Of a stretch of DNA of 36,291 bases, positions 22,931 to 30,828 are shown piece by piece. Within the stretch, counting starts at the first letter, position 1, and each line of letters opens with the position of its first letter. The notes below the pieces were generated by a model. It had not been told where the DNA came from. It saw only the letters and a program-made list of their open reading frames with translations, and did not search any database. The stretch is from NCBI GenBank assembly GCA_964578745.1, contig CAZODZ010000008.1, positions 1 to 36,291 of the forward strand, written 5' to 3'. Both the position numbers and the translations under genes were made by a program. The DNA is from SKVJ01 sp964578745 (GTDB lineage: Bacteria > Chloroflexota > Dehalococcoidia > GIF9 > AB-539-J10).

Positions 22931-23380
22931 ATGCTTGAAGACAACACAAAGTCGCGCTACGACACATTCCTCGAGGCCTATCTGAGCAACGAGTTCCGGC
23001 TGGTCAACTCCAGCCTGCCGCGGAACCGACGTCGGCTGTCAGAGCTCCTGATTGAGGACCAACCATCCGTGCTGTGCGCCGACGGAAGTCAGCAGCTCTT
23101 CAAACGTGCTGAATTGCAATATCTCGAACGGATACTGGACGAAGAGGAAAGGCGGGAATTGCTCCTGCCCATAATAATTGAGATGAGTGGCGATGGCACC
23201 GAGTCAGTCGTGCTCTGTTCCAGCAACGCCGAGTTGAAAGTGCTGAGCGATGTGCTTGAGATGGAACTCAGTTATGAGCGGCCGGGGCGCGTGCGTCTGT
23301 ACAGGCCACAACTTTCGGTATTGCGCAGGAGACTCCGTACAACAACACAATATGCATTCTCGGCACGTGTGATTGCATGA
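22931..23380 (+). CDS. UPF0216/DUF61-like protein, archaeal family
   Basis: The 149-residue protein has 'NSSLPRNRRRLSELL' (26-40), an acidic middle ('ILDEEERRELLLPIIIEMS') and a C-terminal 'YRPQLSVLRRRLRTTTQYAF' (124-143). These match my memory of the archaeal UPF0216 (DUF61) family, including its TTTQYAF ending. No function is known for that family. It lies 14 bp after subunit D of the V-type ATPase and looks like the last gene of that operon. It has no strong ribosome binding site. A hairpin overlaps its stop codon. Family assignment is by eye; function is unknown. Confidence 0.72.
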   Translation: MLEDNTKSRYDTFLEAYLSNEFRLVNSSLPRNRRRLSELLIEDQPSVLCADGSQQLFKRAELQYLERILDEEERRELLLPIIIEMSGDGTESVVLCSSNAELKVLSDVLEMELSYERPGRVRLYRPQLSVLRRRLRTTTQYAFSARVIA

Positions 23381-23387
23381 ACGTGCC
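23362..23387 (+). other. Inverted repeat at end of V-type operon
   Basis: GGCACGT and ACGTGCC form a perfect 7-bp stem around a 12-nt loop spanning the stop codon of the UPF0216-like gene, just before the rpsP promoter. It could act as a terminator or as an operator. There is no T-tract. Confidence 0.45.
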
Positions 23388-23390
23388 ACG

Positions 23391-23420
23391 TTGACAAAGT
23401 AGCGAGAAATAGAGGACAAT
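23391..23420 (+). promoter_or_regulatory. Promoter for rpsP-khpA
   Basis: A perfect TTGACA (23391-23396), an 18-nt spacer and GACAAT (23415-23420) predict a start near 23427, only about 7 nt before the rpsP ATG. The CAGGT that could serve as ribosome binding site would lie at or before the start point. Confidence 0.65.
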
Positions 23421-23433
23421 AGCAGGTACTCAT

Positions 23434-23697
23434 ATGGTCAAGATACGATTACGCCGCGTAGGCAGAACACACACACCAATCTACAGAGTCGTAGTGGCGG
23501 ATAGCAGGTCACCGCGAGATGGCAGCTTCATCGCGGTGATTGGCCACTACAACCCCCAGACAGAACCGGCCACGGTTATAATCGACCGTGAGCAGGCACT
23601 GCTCTGGCTCTCACGCGGAGCGAAGCCGTCCGAGACTGTCGCAAGCCTTCTGCGCAAGGCCGGGATTACCGCCGACACCAGTAAGCTCTCAGGCTAG
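23434..23697 (+). CDS. rpsP: 30S ribosomal protein S16
   Basis: The 87-residue protein has the S16 opening 'MVKIRLRRVGRTHTPIYRVV' and the conserved 'VIGHYNPQTEP' and 'WLSRGAKPSETVASLLRKAG'. It binds 16S rRNA in the small subunit. It has its own promoter and is followed after 26 bp by the KH protein gene, a frequent bacterial pair. The usual rimM-trmD-rplS continuation is absent here; the next genes belong to the convergent F-type operon. Confidence 0.97.
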   Translation: MVKIRLRRVGRTHTPIYRVVVADSRSPRDGSFIAVIGHYNPQTEPATVIIDREQALLWLSRGAKPSETVASLLRKAGITADTSKLSG

Positions 23698-23723
23698 CAG
23701 CCGTCATTCTTAGGGGAGATGCG

Positions 23724-23951
23724 ATGAAGGAACTAGTAGAGTACATCGTCAAATCCATCGTCACAGATCCGGACAAGGTAAGCATCACCGAGGAAGACAG
23801 CGAAGAGGGCCTGCTTGTCAAGCTAGAGGTAGCTCCCGAGGACAAAGGGAGGGTGATCGGCAAGCAGGGACGCGTCGCCGAGGCGATTCGGACGCTGCTG
23901 CGCGTCAAGGCTGCGAAGGAAGAGACGAGGGTCAGGCTCCAGATCCTCTAG
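23724..23951 (+). CDS. khpA: KH-domain RNA-binding protein KhpA
   Basis: The 75-residue protein is a single KH domain with the GxxG loop in 'VIGKQGRVAEAIRTLL'. Its opening, 'MKELVEYIVKSIVTDPDKV', is typical of the KhpA/YlqC family that follows rpsP in many bacteria. It binds RNA and often pairs with KhpB. AGGGGAG precedes the ATG. Confidence 0.95.
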   Translation: MKELVEYIVKSIVTDPDKVSITEEDSEEGLLVKLEVAPEDKGRVIGKQGRVAEAIRTLLRVKAAKEETRVRLQIL

Positions 23952-24068
23952 GCAGGCCGAGCCATACTAAGCTCCCCATCGTAACCGCACTTCTTGCACA
24001 GGATAGAGGGTGTTGTCGCCCTGACAACAACGGGGCCACCCCGATATGTTCAGACATATCCAGGTATA
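23952..24068. terminator. Two hairpins between the convergent khpA and atpC transcripts
   Basis: TGTTGTC-GCCCT-GACAACA (24011-24029) and GATATGT-TCAG-ACATATC (24043-24060) are two perfect 7-bp stems with 4-5 nt loops in the 117-bp gap between convergent operons. They have no long T-tract, but a bidirectional stop for transcription is the simplest reading. Confidence 0.55.
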
Positions 24069-24509
24069 TTAGAAGGAGGGTCTGTGTGGAACGTGGCGTC
24101 GTCTTCGACGCTGGCGTTCAGCTACAGACAGGCGCGCGATGGCACGGCGCAAGGCTGCCTCTGCCGTAGCGACATCGACCTCCGGCCCCCGTTCTTCGAG
24201 AAGCCGCTTTGCTCGCGCCTTCGCCTCCTCTGCTCTCAACACATCGATCTCCTCTGCATGTTCGCAGGCGTCGGCGAGGACAGTCACGAAGGCCGGAGTC
24301 ACCTGAACAAATCCACCGCTGACTGCAAGATAGTGCTCCTCGTCATCGGAGCGTGCTATAAGTGCTCCCGGTTTGAGCATTGAGACAAGGGGCACATGTC
24401 CTGGAAGGACACTAATCTCTCCTTCGACCGTGGGCAACACGATGGTGTGGACATCTGACGACAGGACGGTACGTTCTACGGTAAGCACCTCAAGATGTAT
24501 CCAAGTCAT
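24069..24509 (-). CDS. atpC: F-type ATP synthase epsilon subunit
   Basis: The 146-residue protein has the N-terminal beta-sandwich ('LEVLTVERTVLSSDVHTIVL', 'GEISVLPGHVPLVSMLKPGA', 'LAVSGGFVQVTP') and a C-terminal helical region rich in Arg and Ala. It is part of the central stalk and a regulator of ATP hydrolysis. AGGTGAT lies just before the ATG. It is the last gene of the F-type operon, 11 bp after beta. Confidence 0.93.
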   Translation of the reverse strand: MTWIHLEVLTVERTVLSSDVHTIVLPTVEGEISVLPGHVPLVSMLKPGALIARSDDEEHYLAVSGGFVQVTPAFVTVLADACEHAEEIDVLRAEEAKARAKRLLEERGPEVDVATAEAALRRAIARLSVAERQRRRRRHVPHRPSF

Positions 24510-24520
24510 GATATCACCTG

Positions 24521-25912
24521 CTACATCGAGTGACGGAACCGCTCCATAGCCTCATCAATTCGACCAATCATCCAGAAAGCGCTCTCGGGCACATCGTCGT
24601 GCTTCCCATCAAGGATTTCGCCGAAACCGCGCACTGTCTCCTCAACAGGCACGTATACGCCTTTTACACCAGTGAACCTTTCAGCCACATGCAATGGTTG
24701 CGCACAGTAGCGCTGCAGCTTGCGCGCACGCCGCACCACGATGCGGTCGTCTTCACTCAACTCATCAATACCGAGGATAGCGATTATGTCCTGCAATTCC
24801 TGGTAGCGCTGAAGAGTCCGCTGCACGCCACGAGCAACGCGATAGTGCTCATGACCAACCACCTCGGGCGAGAGGATACGCGATGTTGATGCAAGTGGAT
24901 CGACAGCAGGATAGATTCCAAGTTCAGCTATAGAGCGCTCCAGTGCTATGATGGCATCCAGATGGCTGTACGTCGCCACCACCCCCGGATCCGTGTAATC
25001 ATCAGCCGGCACGAAGATTGCCTGAAACGATGTGATTGCGCCACTCCGTGTGGTTGTGATTCTCTCCTCCAACATCGCAATGTCGCTCGCCAGTGTAGGC
25101 TGGTAGCCAACGGCGGAAGGCATGCGCCCTAGCAGAGCAGAGACTTCCATATTCGCAAGTACGTAGCGGTACACATTGTCGATGAAGAGCAGCACGTCCT
25201 GGCCTTCAACATCCCGAAAGTACTCCGCCATGGTGACGGCGGTCAGTCCAACACGCGCGCGCACACCCGGAGGCTCATTCATCTGGCCAAAGACCAGCGA
25301 GGTATTCTGTATCACCCCCGAGTCGCGCATCTCCAGCCACAAATCGTTACCTTCGCGAGAGCGCTCACCTATGCCTGCGAAGACTGACAGGCCACCCCGC
25401 TGCGTCGCGATGTTATGTATCAATTCCATTATTATGACCGTCTTGCCAACGCCAGCACCACCATACGCACCGATCTTGCCACCACGCGTGAAGGGGCTTA
25501 TGAGGTCAATCACTTTGATACCCGTCTCAAGTATCTTCGGGCTCGTGTCCTGTTCTTGAAGCGGCGGGGGGGCACCATGAATAGCCTTGCACGGCACCGA
25601 GCTATCAAGAGGCTCCAAGCCATCGATGGTCTCACCAAGCACATTGAAAAGTCTGCCGAGGGTACAGCGCCCGACAGGGACTTCAATCTGGCTGCCCAAG
25701 TCAACAACGGGCGTACCGCGACAAACACCATCAGTTGAGCCAAGTGCAATGCAACGAACCGTATTGCCTCCAAGGTGCTGTTGCACCTCGAGGACTACAT
25801 CACCTGTTGGAGTGTGAAGTCTGAGCGCCTGGTGAATCGCCGGAGGCTGCTCACCATCAAAAGCGACATCAACAACCGTGCCAATGACCTGTACAACTCT
25901 GCCGTCAGCCAT
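24521..25912 (-). CDS. atpD: F-type ATP synthase beta subunit (catalytic)
   Basis: The start at 25912 gives 'MADGRVVQVIGTVVDVAF', the normal beta opening; the frame's earlier ATG would add unrelated residues. The 463-residue product has the P-loop GGAGVGKT (151-158), the catalytic 'GERSREGNDL', 'DNVYRYVLANMEVSALLGRM' and the DELSEDD loop. The start overlaps the gamma stop by 8 nt (ATGGCTGA), implying coupled translation. Confidence 0.97.
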   Translation of the reverse strand: MADGRVVQVIGTVVDVAFDGEQPPAIHQALRLHTPTGDVVLEVQQHLGGNTVRCIALGSTDGVCRGTPVVDLGSQIEVPVGRCTLGRLFNVLGETIDGLEPLDSSVPCKAIHGAPPPLQEQDTSPKILETGIKVIDLISPFTRGGKIGAYGGAGVGKTVIIMELIHNIATQRGGLSVFAGIGERSREGNDLWLEMRDSGVIQNTSLVFGQMNEPPGVRARVGLTAVTMAEYFRDVEGQDVLLFIDNVYRYVLANMEVSALLGRMPSAVGYQPTLASDIAMLEERITTTRSGAITSFQAIFVPADDYTDPGVVATYSHLDAIIALERSIAELGIYPAVDPLASTSRILSPEVVGHEHYRVARGVQRTLQRYQELQDIIAILGIDELSEDDRIVVRRARKLQRYCAQPLHVAERFTGVKGVYVPVEETVRGFGEILDGKHDDVPESAFWMIGRIDEAMERFRHSM

Positions 25913-26780
25913 GAGACGCTCCAGTCCGCAGCGCTTCGGTACCACCACTGACATCGGATATCTCAGCCGTCACCACCGCTTGGCGGAGCCGATTCAGTTC
26001 GAGCGTAAGCTCCTCTCCAAGTTCCCGGGCACTGTCCGTCGCGTTGTGCATCGCCACCATTCGAGAAGAGTACTCGGACGCGACAAGTTCAAGATACGCG
26101 CGATAGACCTGCGCCTCGACAAAGCGAAGCAGCAAAGACTCAAGCAAGTCGTCGGCTGCCGGATCAATGACAAACTCAATACGTGCATGGGGCCGAGTCC
26201 CAGTCGTATCGACAGGCAGCAACTGCTCCAAGGCTGGGCGCTGGACCATCGTACTAACGAAGGCCGGGTAGGACAGATAGACAAGCCCCACCATTCCAGA
26301 GGTAAACATGTCAATCACAAGGCGGCAGAGTGGCATCAGTTCTGCCATGGAGGGCGCATCGCCCAATCTCGAGAAGTCTGCCACCAGATCAATCCCGTTG
26401 CGTAGCACGAAGTCGCGGCCCTTACGCCCGACTGTTACAACCCGCACGGGATCACTGTGCTCGAGCGAGTACCTGCCGAGAGACTGGTTCAGCCTAGTGT
26501 TAAGAGGGCCACAGAGTCCTTTGTCAGTCGTCATGTGGACAACAAGAGTGACTGGTGAGCCATGACCAGCAAGCAGTACATGTTGCCGCTGCATGCGCAC
26601 GTCTCCGAGAAGGGCGCCGATCAGTTCACCTAGGCGAGACGAGTAAGGGCGTGCTTCCAACGCCCGCACTGCCACGCGACGCATGCGTGCACCTGCAACA
26701 ACCTCCATGGCATGAGTAACCTTGGCCGTCTCACGTACACCACGGATACGTCTGCGCAGCTGCTGTCCGCTCTTCTGCAT
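25905..26780 (-). CDS. atpG: F-type ATP synthase gamma subunit
   Basis: The 291-residue central shaft protein has the N-terminal helix 'RRRIRGVRETAKVTHAMEVV' and the C-terminal helix 'YSSRMVAMHNATDSARELGE', the two halves of the conserved coiled coil. 'TTDKGLCGPLN' is the conserved middle motif. It begins 2 bp after the alpha stop and overlaps beta by 8 nt. Confidence 0.96.
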   Translation of the reverse strand: MQKSGQQLRRRIRGVRETAKVTHAMEVVAGARMRRVAVRALEARPYSSRLGELIGALLGDVRMQRQHVLLAGHGSPVTLVVHMTTDKGLCGPLNTRLNQSLGRYSLEHSDPVRVVTVGRKGRDFVLRNGIDLVADFSRLGDAPSMAELMPLCRLVIDMFTSGMVGLVYLSYPAFVSTMVQRPALEQLLPVDTTGTRPHARIEFVIDPAADDLLESLLLRFVEAQVYRAYLELVASEYSSRMVAMHNATDSARELGEELTLELNRLRQAVVTAEISDVSGGTEALRTGASHG

Positions 26781-26782
26781 GG

Positions 26783-28294
26783 TTACTCTCGTGCCAACTC
26801 AAACTCACGGAGGACGTTGCTGAGCGCTTGTTCCAGCTCTATATTCCAGCCTTCGCTTGACTCCAAAGCCCGAACTAACTCAGGATGGGACGCATCGACG
26901 AACCCGTAGAGGTCCCGCTCCCACAAACGCACATCATCGAGTGGAACAGAGTCAAGAAAACCATTAGTAACCGCGTACAGAGCCAGCACTTGGTGCCCAA
27001 GTCGCACGGGCTCGTACTGAGACTGCTTCAACATCTCAGTGATTCGCCGACCGCGCTCGAGTTGTCGCCGCGCATCTGCATCCAGATCAGCGGACCCGAA
27101 CTGGGCAAAAGCCTCCAACTCCCGGAACTGCGCCAGCTCAAGGCGCAGTGGCCCGGCGACCTTGCGCATAGCAGGTCGCTGGGCCGCTCCACCTACCCTG
27201 GACACAGACAGTCCCACATTGACCGCAGGACGCACACCGGCATTGAACAATGATGTCTCCAGGTAGATCTGCCCATCAGTGATGGATATGAGGTTCGACG
27301 GAACATATCCAGATATATCGCCTGCCTGAGTCTCCACCACAGGCAGTGCCGTCATTGAGCCTCCACCAAGTTCAGGAGACAGTCGCGCAGCACGTTCCAG
27401 CAACCTGCTGTGGAGATAGAAGATGTCACCAGGATACGCCTCACGACCAGGCGGCCTGCGAAGGAGAAGGGACAACTCGCGATAGGCCCAAGCATGCTTG
27501 GTCAAGTCGTCGTAGACAATCAGCACGTCACGGCCACTTGCCATGAATGCCTCTGCCATTGCACAGCCGGCGTACGGTGCGAGATACTGCAGCGGCGCCG
27601 GGGCAGCAGCAGCAGCCGCGACAATGATGCAAGAGTCAAGTGCGCCAGCATTTCGCAGATTCGAGGCAACCTGAGCGACCTGCGAGAGATTCTTGCCGAT
27701 CGCAACGTAGATACTGATGACGCCACTCCCTCTCTGGGCAATGATTGTGTCAACGCACAAGCCAGACTTGCCAATGGAGCGGTCGCCTATCACCAACTGG
27801 CGCTGCCCGCGACCGATCGGAATCATACTATCGACCGCCTTGATACCGGTATGAAGCGGAGTGTCAACGGGAGCACGCTGAGTCACATCGGGGGCCCTGT
27901 GATCAACAGGGCGACTATGATTCGCCTTGACGGGACCTCTACCATCGAGAGGACGTCCCAGCGGGTCGACAATTCGACCCAAGAGCGTGTCTCCAACCGG
28001 CACGTCCACCATCCTGCCGGTGGAACGGACCTCATGCCCTTCACGCACAGCACGGCTGTCACCGAGCAAAGCTGCTCCGACAGAATCAGTCTCCAGGTTC
28101 AGTGCAATGCCCATCACGCCTGTTTCGAATTCAAGCAGCTCATTCAAGCCAACATCACCAAGTCCACTGAGTCGTGCTACGCAGTCGCCTACCTGAACGA
28201 CCCTTCCAACAGACTTCACAACCGGCCTGTCCACGTGACGCGCAACGCGACGAGCGAAGTCGGAGGCTATGTCGACGGTCTCGTACTCACTCAT
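26783..28294 (-). CDS. atpA: F-type ATP synthase alpha subunit
   Basis: The start at 28294 ('MSEYETVDIASDFARRV') gives 503 residues and an 8-nt overlap with the delta stop (ATGAGTGA). The frame extends upstream without family similarity. Conserved features include 'IALNLETDSVGA', 'GIKAVDSMIPIGRGQRQL' and 'GLSVSRVGGAAQ'. The nucleotide-binding loop reads GDRSIGKS (170-177), while most alpha subunits have GDRQTGKT; the Lys and a hydroxyl residue are kept, so nucleotide binding is still likely. Confidence 0.96.
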   Translation of the reverse strand: MSEYETVDIASDFARRVARHVDRPVVKSVGRVVQVGDCVARLSGLGDVGLNELLEFETGVMGIALNLETDSVGAALLGDSRAVREGHEVRSTGRMVDVPVGDTLLGRIVDPLGRPLDGRGPVKANHSRPVDHRAPDVTQRAPVDTPLHTGIKAVDSMIPIGRGQRQLVIGDRSIGKSGLCVDTIIAQRGSGVISIYVAIGKNLSQVAQVASNLRNAGALDSCIIVAAAAAAPAPLQYLAPYAGCAMAEAFMASGRDVLIVYDDLTKHAWAYRELSLLLRRPPGREAYPGDIFYLHSRLLERAARLSPELGGGSMTALPVVETQAGDISGYVPSNLISITDGQIYLETSLFNAGVRPAVNVGLSVSRVGGAAQRPAMRKVAGPLRLELAQFRELEAFAQFGSADLDADARRQLERGRRITEMLKQSQYEPVRLGHQVLALYAVTNGFLDSVPLDDVRLWERDLYGFVDASHPELVRALESSEGWNIELEQALSNVLREFELARE

Positions 28295-28883
28295 GTCGCA
28301 AGAGCCCCCCACTGCCTGCGGGTCCTGTGCACTCAGTCGCATTACTCTGCCGCTCCACAAGAGACTCAAGGATGTCCTGACGAAGCGAGTCAAGCTTGGC
28401 CTTCACGCTACGATCGATGACCTTGTCGCCAACCTTCACGATAAGGCCACCTACTATGTCAGGATCGACGCGGGCATTCACAACAAACCGACGGTTCGCC
28501 ATAGCCGATAAGCGCTGCTCAATCGCACGAAGCGTTTTCTCATCCAGAGGAACGGCAGTGACAACATCGACAGGAGTAAGACCATAGTGTTCATCAAGCA
28601 CGTGGTCATACGACGACGCTATGTCAGCAAGAAGGTGGACCAGGCCGCGCGAGACAATCAGACAAACAAAATCGGCCACCTCGGGCAGGCACTGAGCGAG
28701 AATACCCTCTAAGGGCTTACGTCGGTCACCCTGCATTTGTTTACAGTGCGCAACAACATCTGCAGGGTTGACTCTTGACACACTGGCAAGGTCTTCCCGC
28801 CATCTCTCGAGTTTCCGCCCCGCTGTCGCCCTCTCGAAGGCGAGAAGCGCGTAGGTCCAGGCCACAACGTTGCCCGTCATCAT
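28287..28883 (-). CDS. atpH: F-type ATP synthase delta subunit
   Basis: The 198-residue, helical protein is in the position of delta (OSCP). It shows the N-terminal 'WTYALLAFERATAGRKLERW' and the C-terminal 'VDPDIVGGLIVKVGDKVIDRSVKAKLD', which is the conserved delta signature. It connects the peripheral stalk to alpha. The start overlaps the b stop (ATGA) and the end overlaps alpha by 8 nt. Confidence 0.93.
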   Translation of the reverse strand: MMTGNVVAWTYALLAFERATAGRKLERWREDLASVSRVNPADVVAHCKQMQGDRRKPLEGILAQCLPEVADFVCLIVSRGLVHLLADIASSYDHVLDEHYGLTPVDVVTAVPLDEKTLRAIEQRLSAMANRRFVVNARVDPDIVGGLIVKVGDKVIDRSVKAKLDSLRQDILESLVERQSNATECTGPAGSGGLLRHE

Positions 28884-29389
28884 TCCAACAGGTCTTCCTC
28901 ACGCAGTGGAAGACGCTCTTCCAGCGCCTGGTCGATGAGGCGTCTGTGCTTCTCTACATCAAGACTCTCCTTGACAATCAATTCAGCCACAGAGATGGCC
29001 GCCTCAGCGAAGCGCTGACGAAGTCCTTCCAGCATGGACTCTCGCTCATTCCTGATCTTTTCCCGCGCTTCTTCAATAACCACACGGGCTTGCTCCCGGG
29101 CCTCAGACTCAGCCTGACTGAGCAGTCGTTCTCGCATCTGGCCAGCATCCACGAGCACCTGGTGAGCCTCCCGCTGGGCCCTTCTCAACTCTTCCTTTGC
29201 CTGCTCGCGGACGTTCTCGTACTCGATGCGCGTGAGTTCCGCTTGTTCGACGCTTGCACGTATGCGGCTGGCACGTTCATCAAGCACGCGACGGAGGGGC
29301 CGATAACCGAAGTAGGTTAAGACGCCAAGCAGAATGAGGAAGCTGACCAGTTGGCCCACAAACACAGAGATATCAAGCCCGATTCCCAT
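28880..29389 (-). CDS. atpF: F-type ATP synthase b subunit
   Basis: The 169-residue protein has one N-terminal membrane helix ('ISVFVGQLVSFLILLGVLTY') followed by a long charged coiled coil rich in Glu, Arg and Ala. This is the standard form of the peripheral-stalk b subunit. Only one b-type gene is present, so the stalk is probably a homodimer. It lies 26 bp after the c gene. Confidence 0.94.
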   Translation of the reverse strand: MGIGLDISVFVGQLVSFLILLGVLTYFGYRPLRRVLDERASRIRASVEQAELTRIEYENVREQAKEELRRAQREAHQVLVDAGQMRERLLSQAESEAREQARVVIEEAREKIRNERESMLEGLRQRFAEAAISVAELIVKESLDVEKHRRLIDQALEERLPLREEDLLE

Positions 29390-29415
29390 CAGACAATTAC
29401 CCCGGTCTCGGTTGG

Positions 29416-29652
29416 CTAAAGGACGAAAATGAGCAAAATGGCAACTATGAGCACATAGATAGCAACAGCCTCGGCGAACGCAATCGCCAAGATCATGTTG
29501 GTCGCGATCGGCCCTCGCGCCTCTGGGTTACGGCCGAGGGCCTCCATCGCTGCTTTGCCGATCATGCCAATACCGATGCCAGGCCCAATGGTGCCGATCC
29601 CCATAGCAAGTCCCACCGCAATGAGCCTGGCTGCTTCAGCCGAGAATTCCAT
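29416..29652 (-). CDS. atpE: F-type ATP synthase c subunit (predicted proton type)
   Basis: The 78-residue, two-helix proteolipid starts at 29652 with GGAGGG 6 nt upstream. The rotor carboxylate is E61 in 'AFAEAVAIY'. The residues that bind sodium in c subunits such as that of Ilyobacter (Gln in GPGxGQG, and Ser-Thr after the Glu) are replaced: the loop reads GPGIGIG (Ile28) and Glu61 is followed by Ala-Val. This points to proton coupling. The polar loop 'RNPEA' is conserved. Confidence 0.95.
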   Translation of the reverse strand: MEFSAEAARLIAVGLAMGIGTIGPGIGIGMIGKAAMEALGRNPEARGPIATNMILAIAFAEAVAIYVLIVAILLIFVL

Positions 29653-29687
29653 GAGCAACCCTCCTTGTCACACAGCTCCCGAGACCA

Positions 29688-30593
29688 TCAGTGCTCGCCA
29701 TAGTAGATCGCTCCATACCCGAATACCGCGGTAAGGCTGGCGAAGATGACAGCCTGAACAAGGCCGAACAAAGCTTCAAGACCATAGAATACAGATGGTA
29801 ACACGAGAGGAACAAGAAAGATCCCAGCCCCGATAAGGACAGAGCCGGCCGTCATGTTTCCAAACAAACGGAACGAGAAGCTGGCTACCCGCACACAGTG
29901 GCTGAGCAACTCCATCAGTCCGACAAACACATACAACACACCATAGAATGCATCAACCAGTCCCTCCCTCAGACACCCCTTGGCGAAGTTGCGTACGGCA
30001 GCGGCCAGGCGACGCACATCGAGAAAGGTCCTCAAATAGGCAATGCCTCTGCTTCTGAACCCCATGTACTCCACGAAGAAGGCGGAGACAAGGGCAAGCA
30101 TGAGTGGAACATTGATATCGGTGTTGGCTGACCTGAGCAGAGGTACGCCATTCACCCGCAACGACTCATAGCCTGGCAATAGAGCAAGCCATGCATTCGT
30201 CACCACGAACAGAAAGATGGTTACGACAACAGGAAAGAAATGCCTCTCGTGTTCCTTTCCTACCATCTGCTCTATGAAGTTCGAGCCGAATTCAACCAGG
30301 TACTCGGCAGCGTTCTGCAATCCAGTTGGAACAAGCTGAACCCGCCGGGTCGCCAGAAGAGACAGAACGATCAGCACAAGACATGTGAGCCAGGAAGCAA
30401 GCATCGTGTTAGTCGGAAACGAATACCCGAAGGGGCGTCCAGGCTCCAGTTCAATGTGTGGAGGGCTGACCACCAGAAGCGGCACCGGCTCCCGCCCGGC
30501 AATGGCGGCCCCCACACTCCCACCAATAAAGCTCGCCGCGGACACGAGAACTCCGCCAACGACAAGGAACACGGCGATTCTGCCTTTCGACAT
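29688..30593 (-). CDS. atpB: F-type ATP synthase a subunit
   Basis: The start at 30593 ('MSKGRIAVFLVV') has AGGA 7 nt upstream; a GTG at 30617 is less likely. The 301-residue membrane protein has the essential rotor-facing Arg in 'FSFRLFGNMTAGSVL' and the conserved 'FFPVVVTIFLFVVTNAWLALLPG' helix. It forms the proton half-channels with the c ring. It is the first gene of the F-type operon. No atpI or other assembly gene is seen upstream. Confidence 0.95.
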   Translation of the reverse strand: MSKGRIAVFLVVGGVLVSAASFIGGSVGAAIAGREPVPLLVVSPPHIELEPGRPFGYSFPTNTMLASWLTCLVLIVLSLLATRRVQLVPTGLQNAAEYLVEFGSNFIEQMVGKEHERHFFPVVVTIFLFVVTNAWLALLPGYESLRVNGVPLLRSANTDINVPLMLALVSAFFVEYMGFRSRGIAYLRTFLDVRRLAAAVRNFAKGCLREGLVDAFYGVLYVFVGLMELLSHCVRVASFSFRLFGNMTAGSVLIGAGIFLVPLVLPSVFYGLEALFGLVQAVIFASLTAVFGYGAIYYGEH

Positions 30594-30828
30594 CGCTCTA
30601 TCCTGCAGCTCTTGCACCTAGAAGAGGTATTGTGCTGCCCAGGTGGACCAGCAGCTGCCCCATCCCTCAGGCACCATGTGCCCAGATTCCCTCACATTGC
30701 AGCGAGCAGTGTGTCATGCAAGACTGCCATAGTTCAAGTGTGTTGCGCAAGCAGGCAGCAGATTGACTGGATGCAGCGTCCGCGTAGCTCAGCTACAGAC
30801 CTGAACGGCAGAGCCAACAGAAGAGCAC
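30594..30828 (-). other. Intergenic region upstream of F-type operon
   Basis: No gene is supported in these 235 bases. A near-palindrome GTAGCT-C-AGCTAC at 30784-30796 lies just downstream of the nuclease gene and could form a short hairpin. I found no convincing -35/-10 pair for atpB, so the operon may be read through from the upstream nuclease gene or use a weak promoter. Confidence 0.5.

Noticed and set aside
23948..24049. Minus-strand frame with a CKKCGYDGEL zinc-ribbon-like peptide
   Set aside because: It follows a stop codon and has no start codon or ribosome binding site in frame; it also overlaps the hairpins between convergent operons.
24521..25954. Upstream start for atpD at 25954 (and for atpA at 28393)
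   Set aside because: The extra N-terminal residues do not resemble the families; the internal starts give normal openings and the recurrent 8-nt overlap.
30782..30814. tRNA-like phrase (GTAGCTCAG ... GGCAGAGC)
   Set aside because: It resembles a tRNA D-arm, but no anticodon arm, T-arm (GGTTCGAATCC) or acceptor stem can be built around it.
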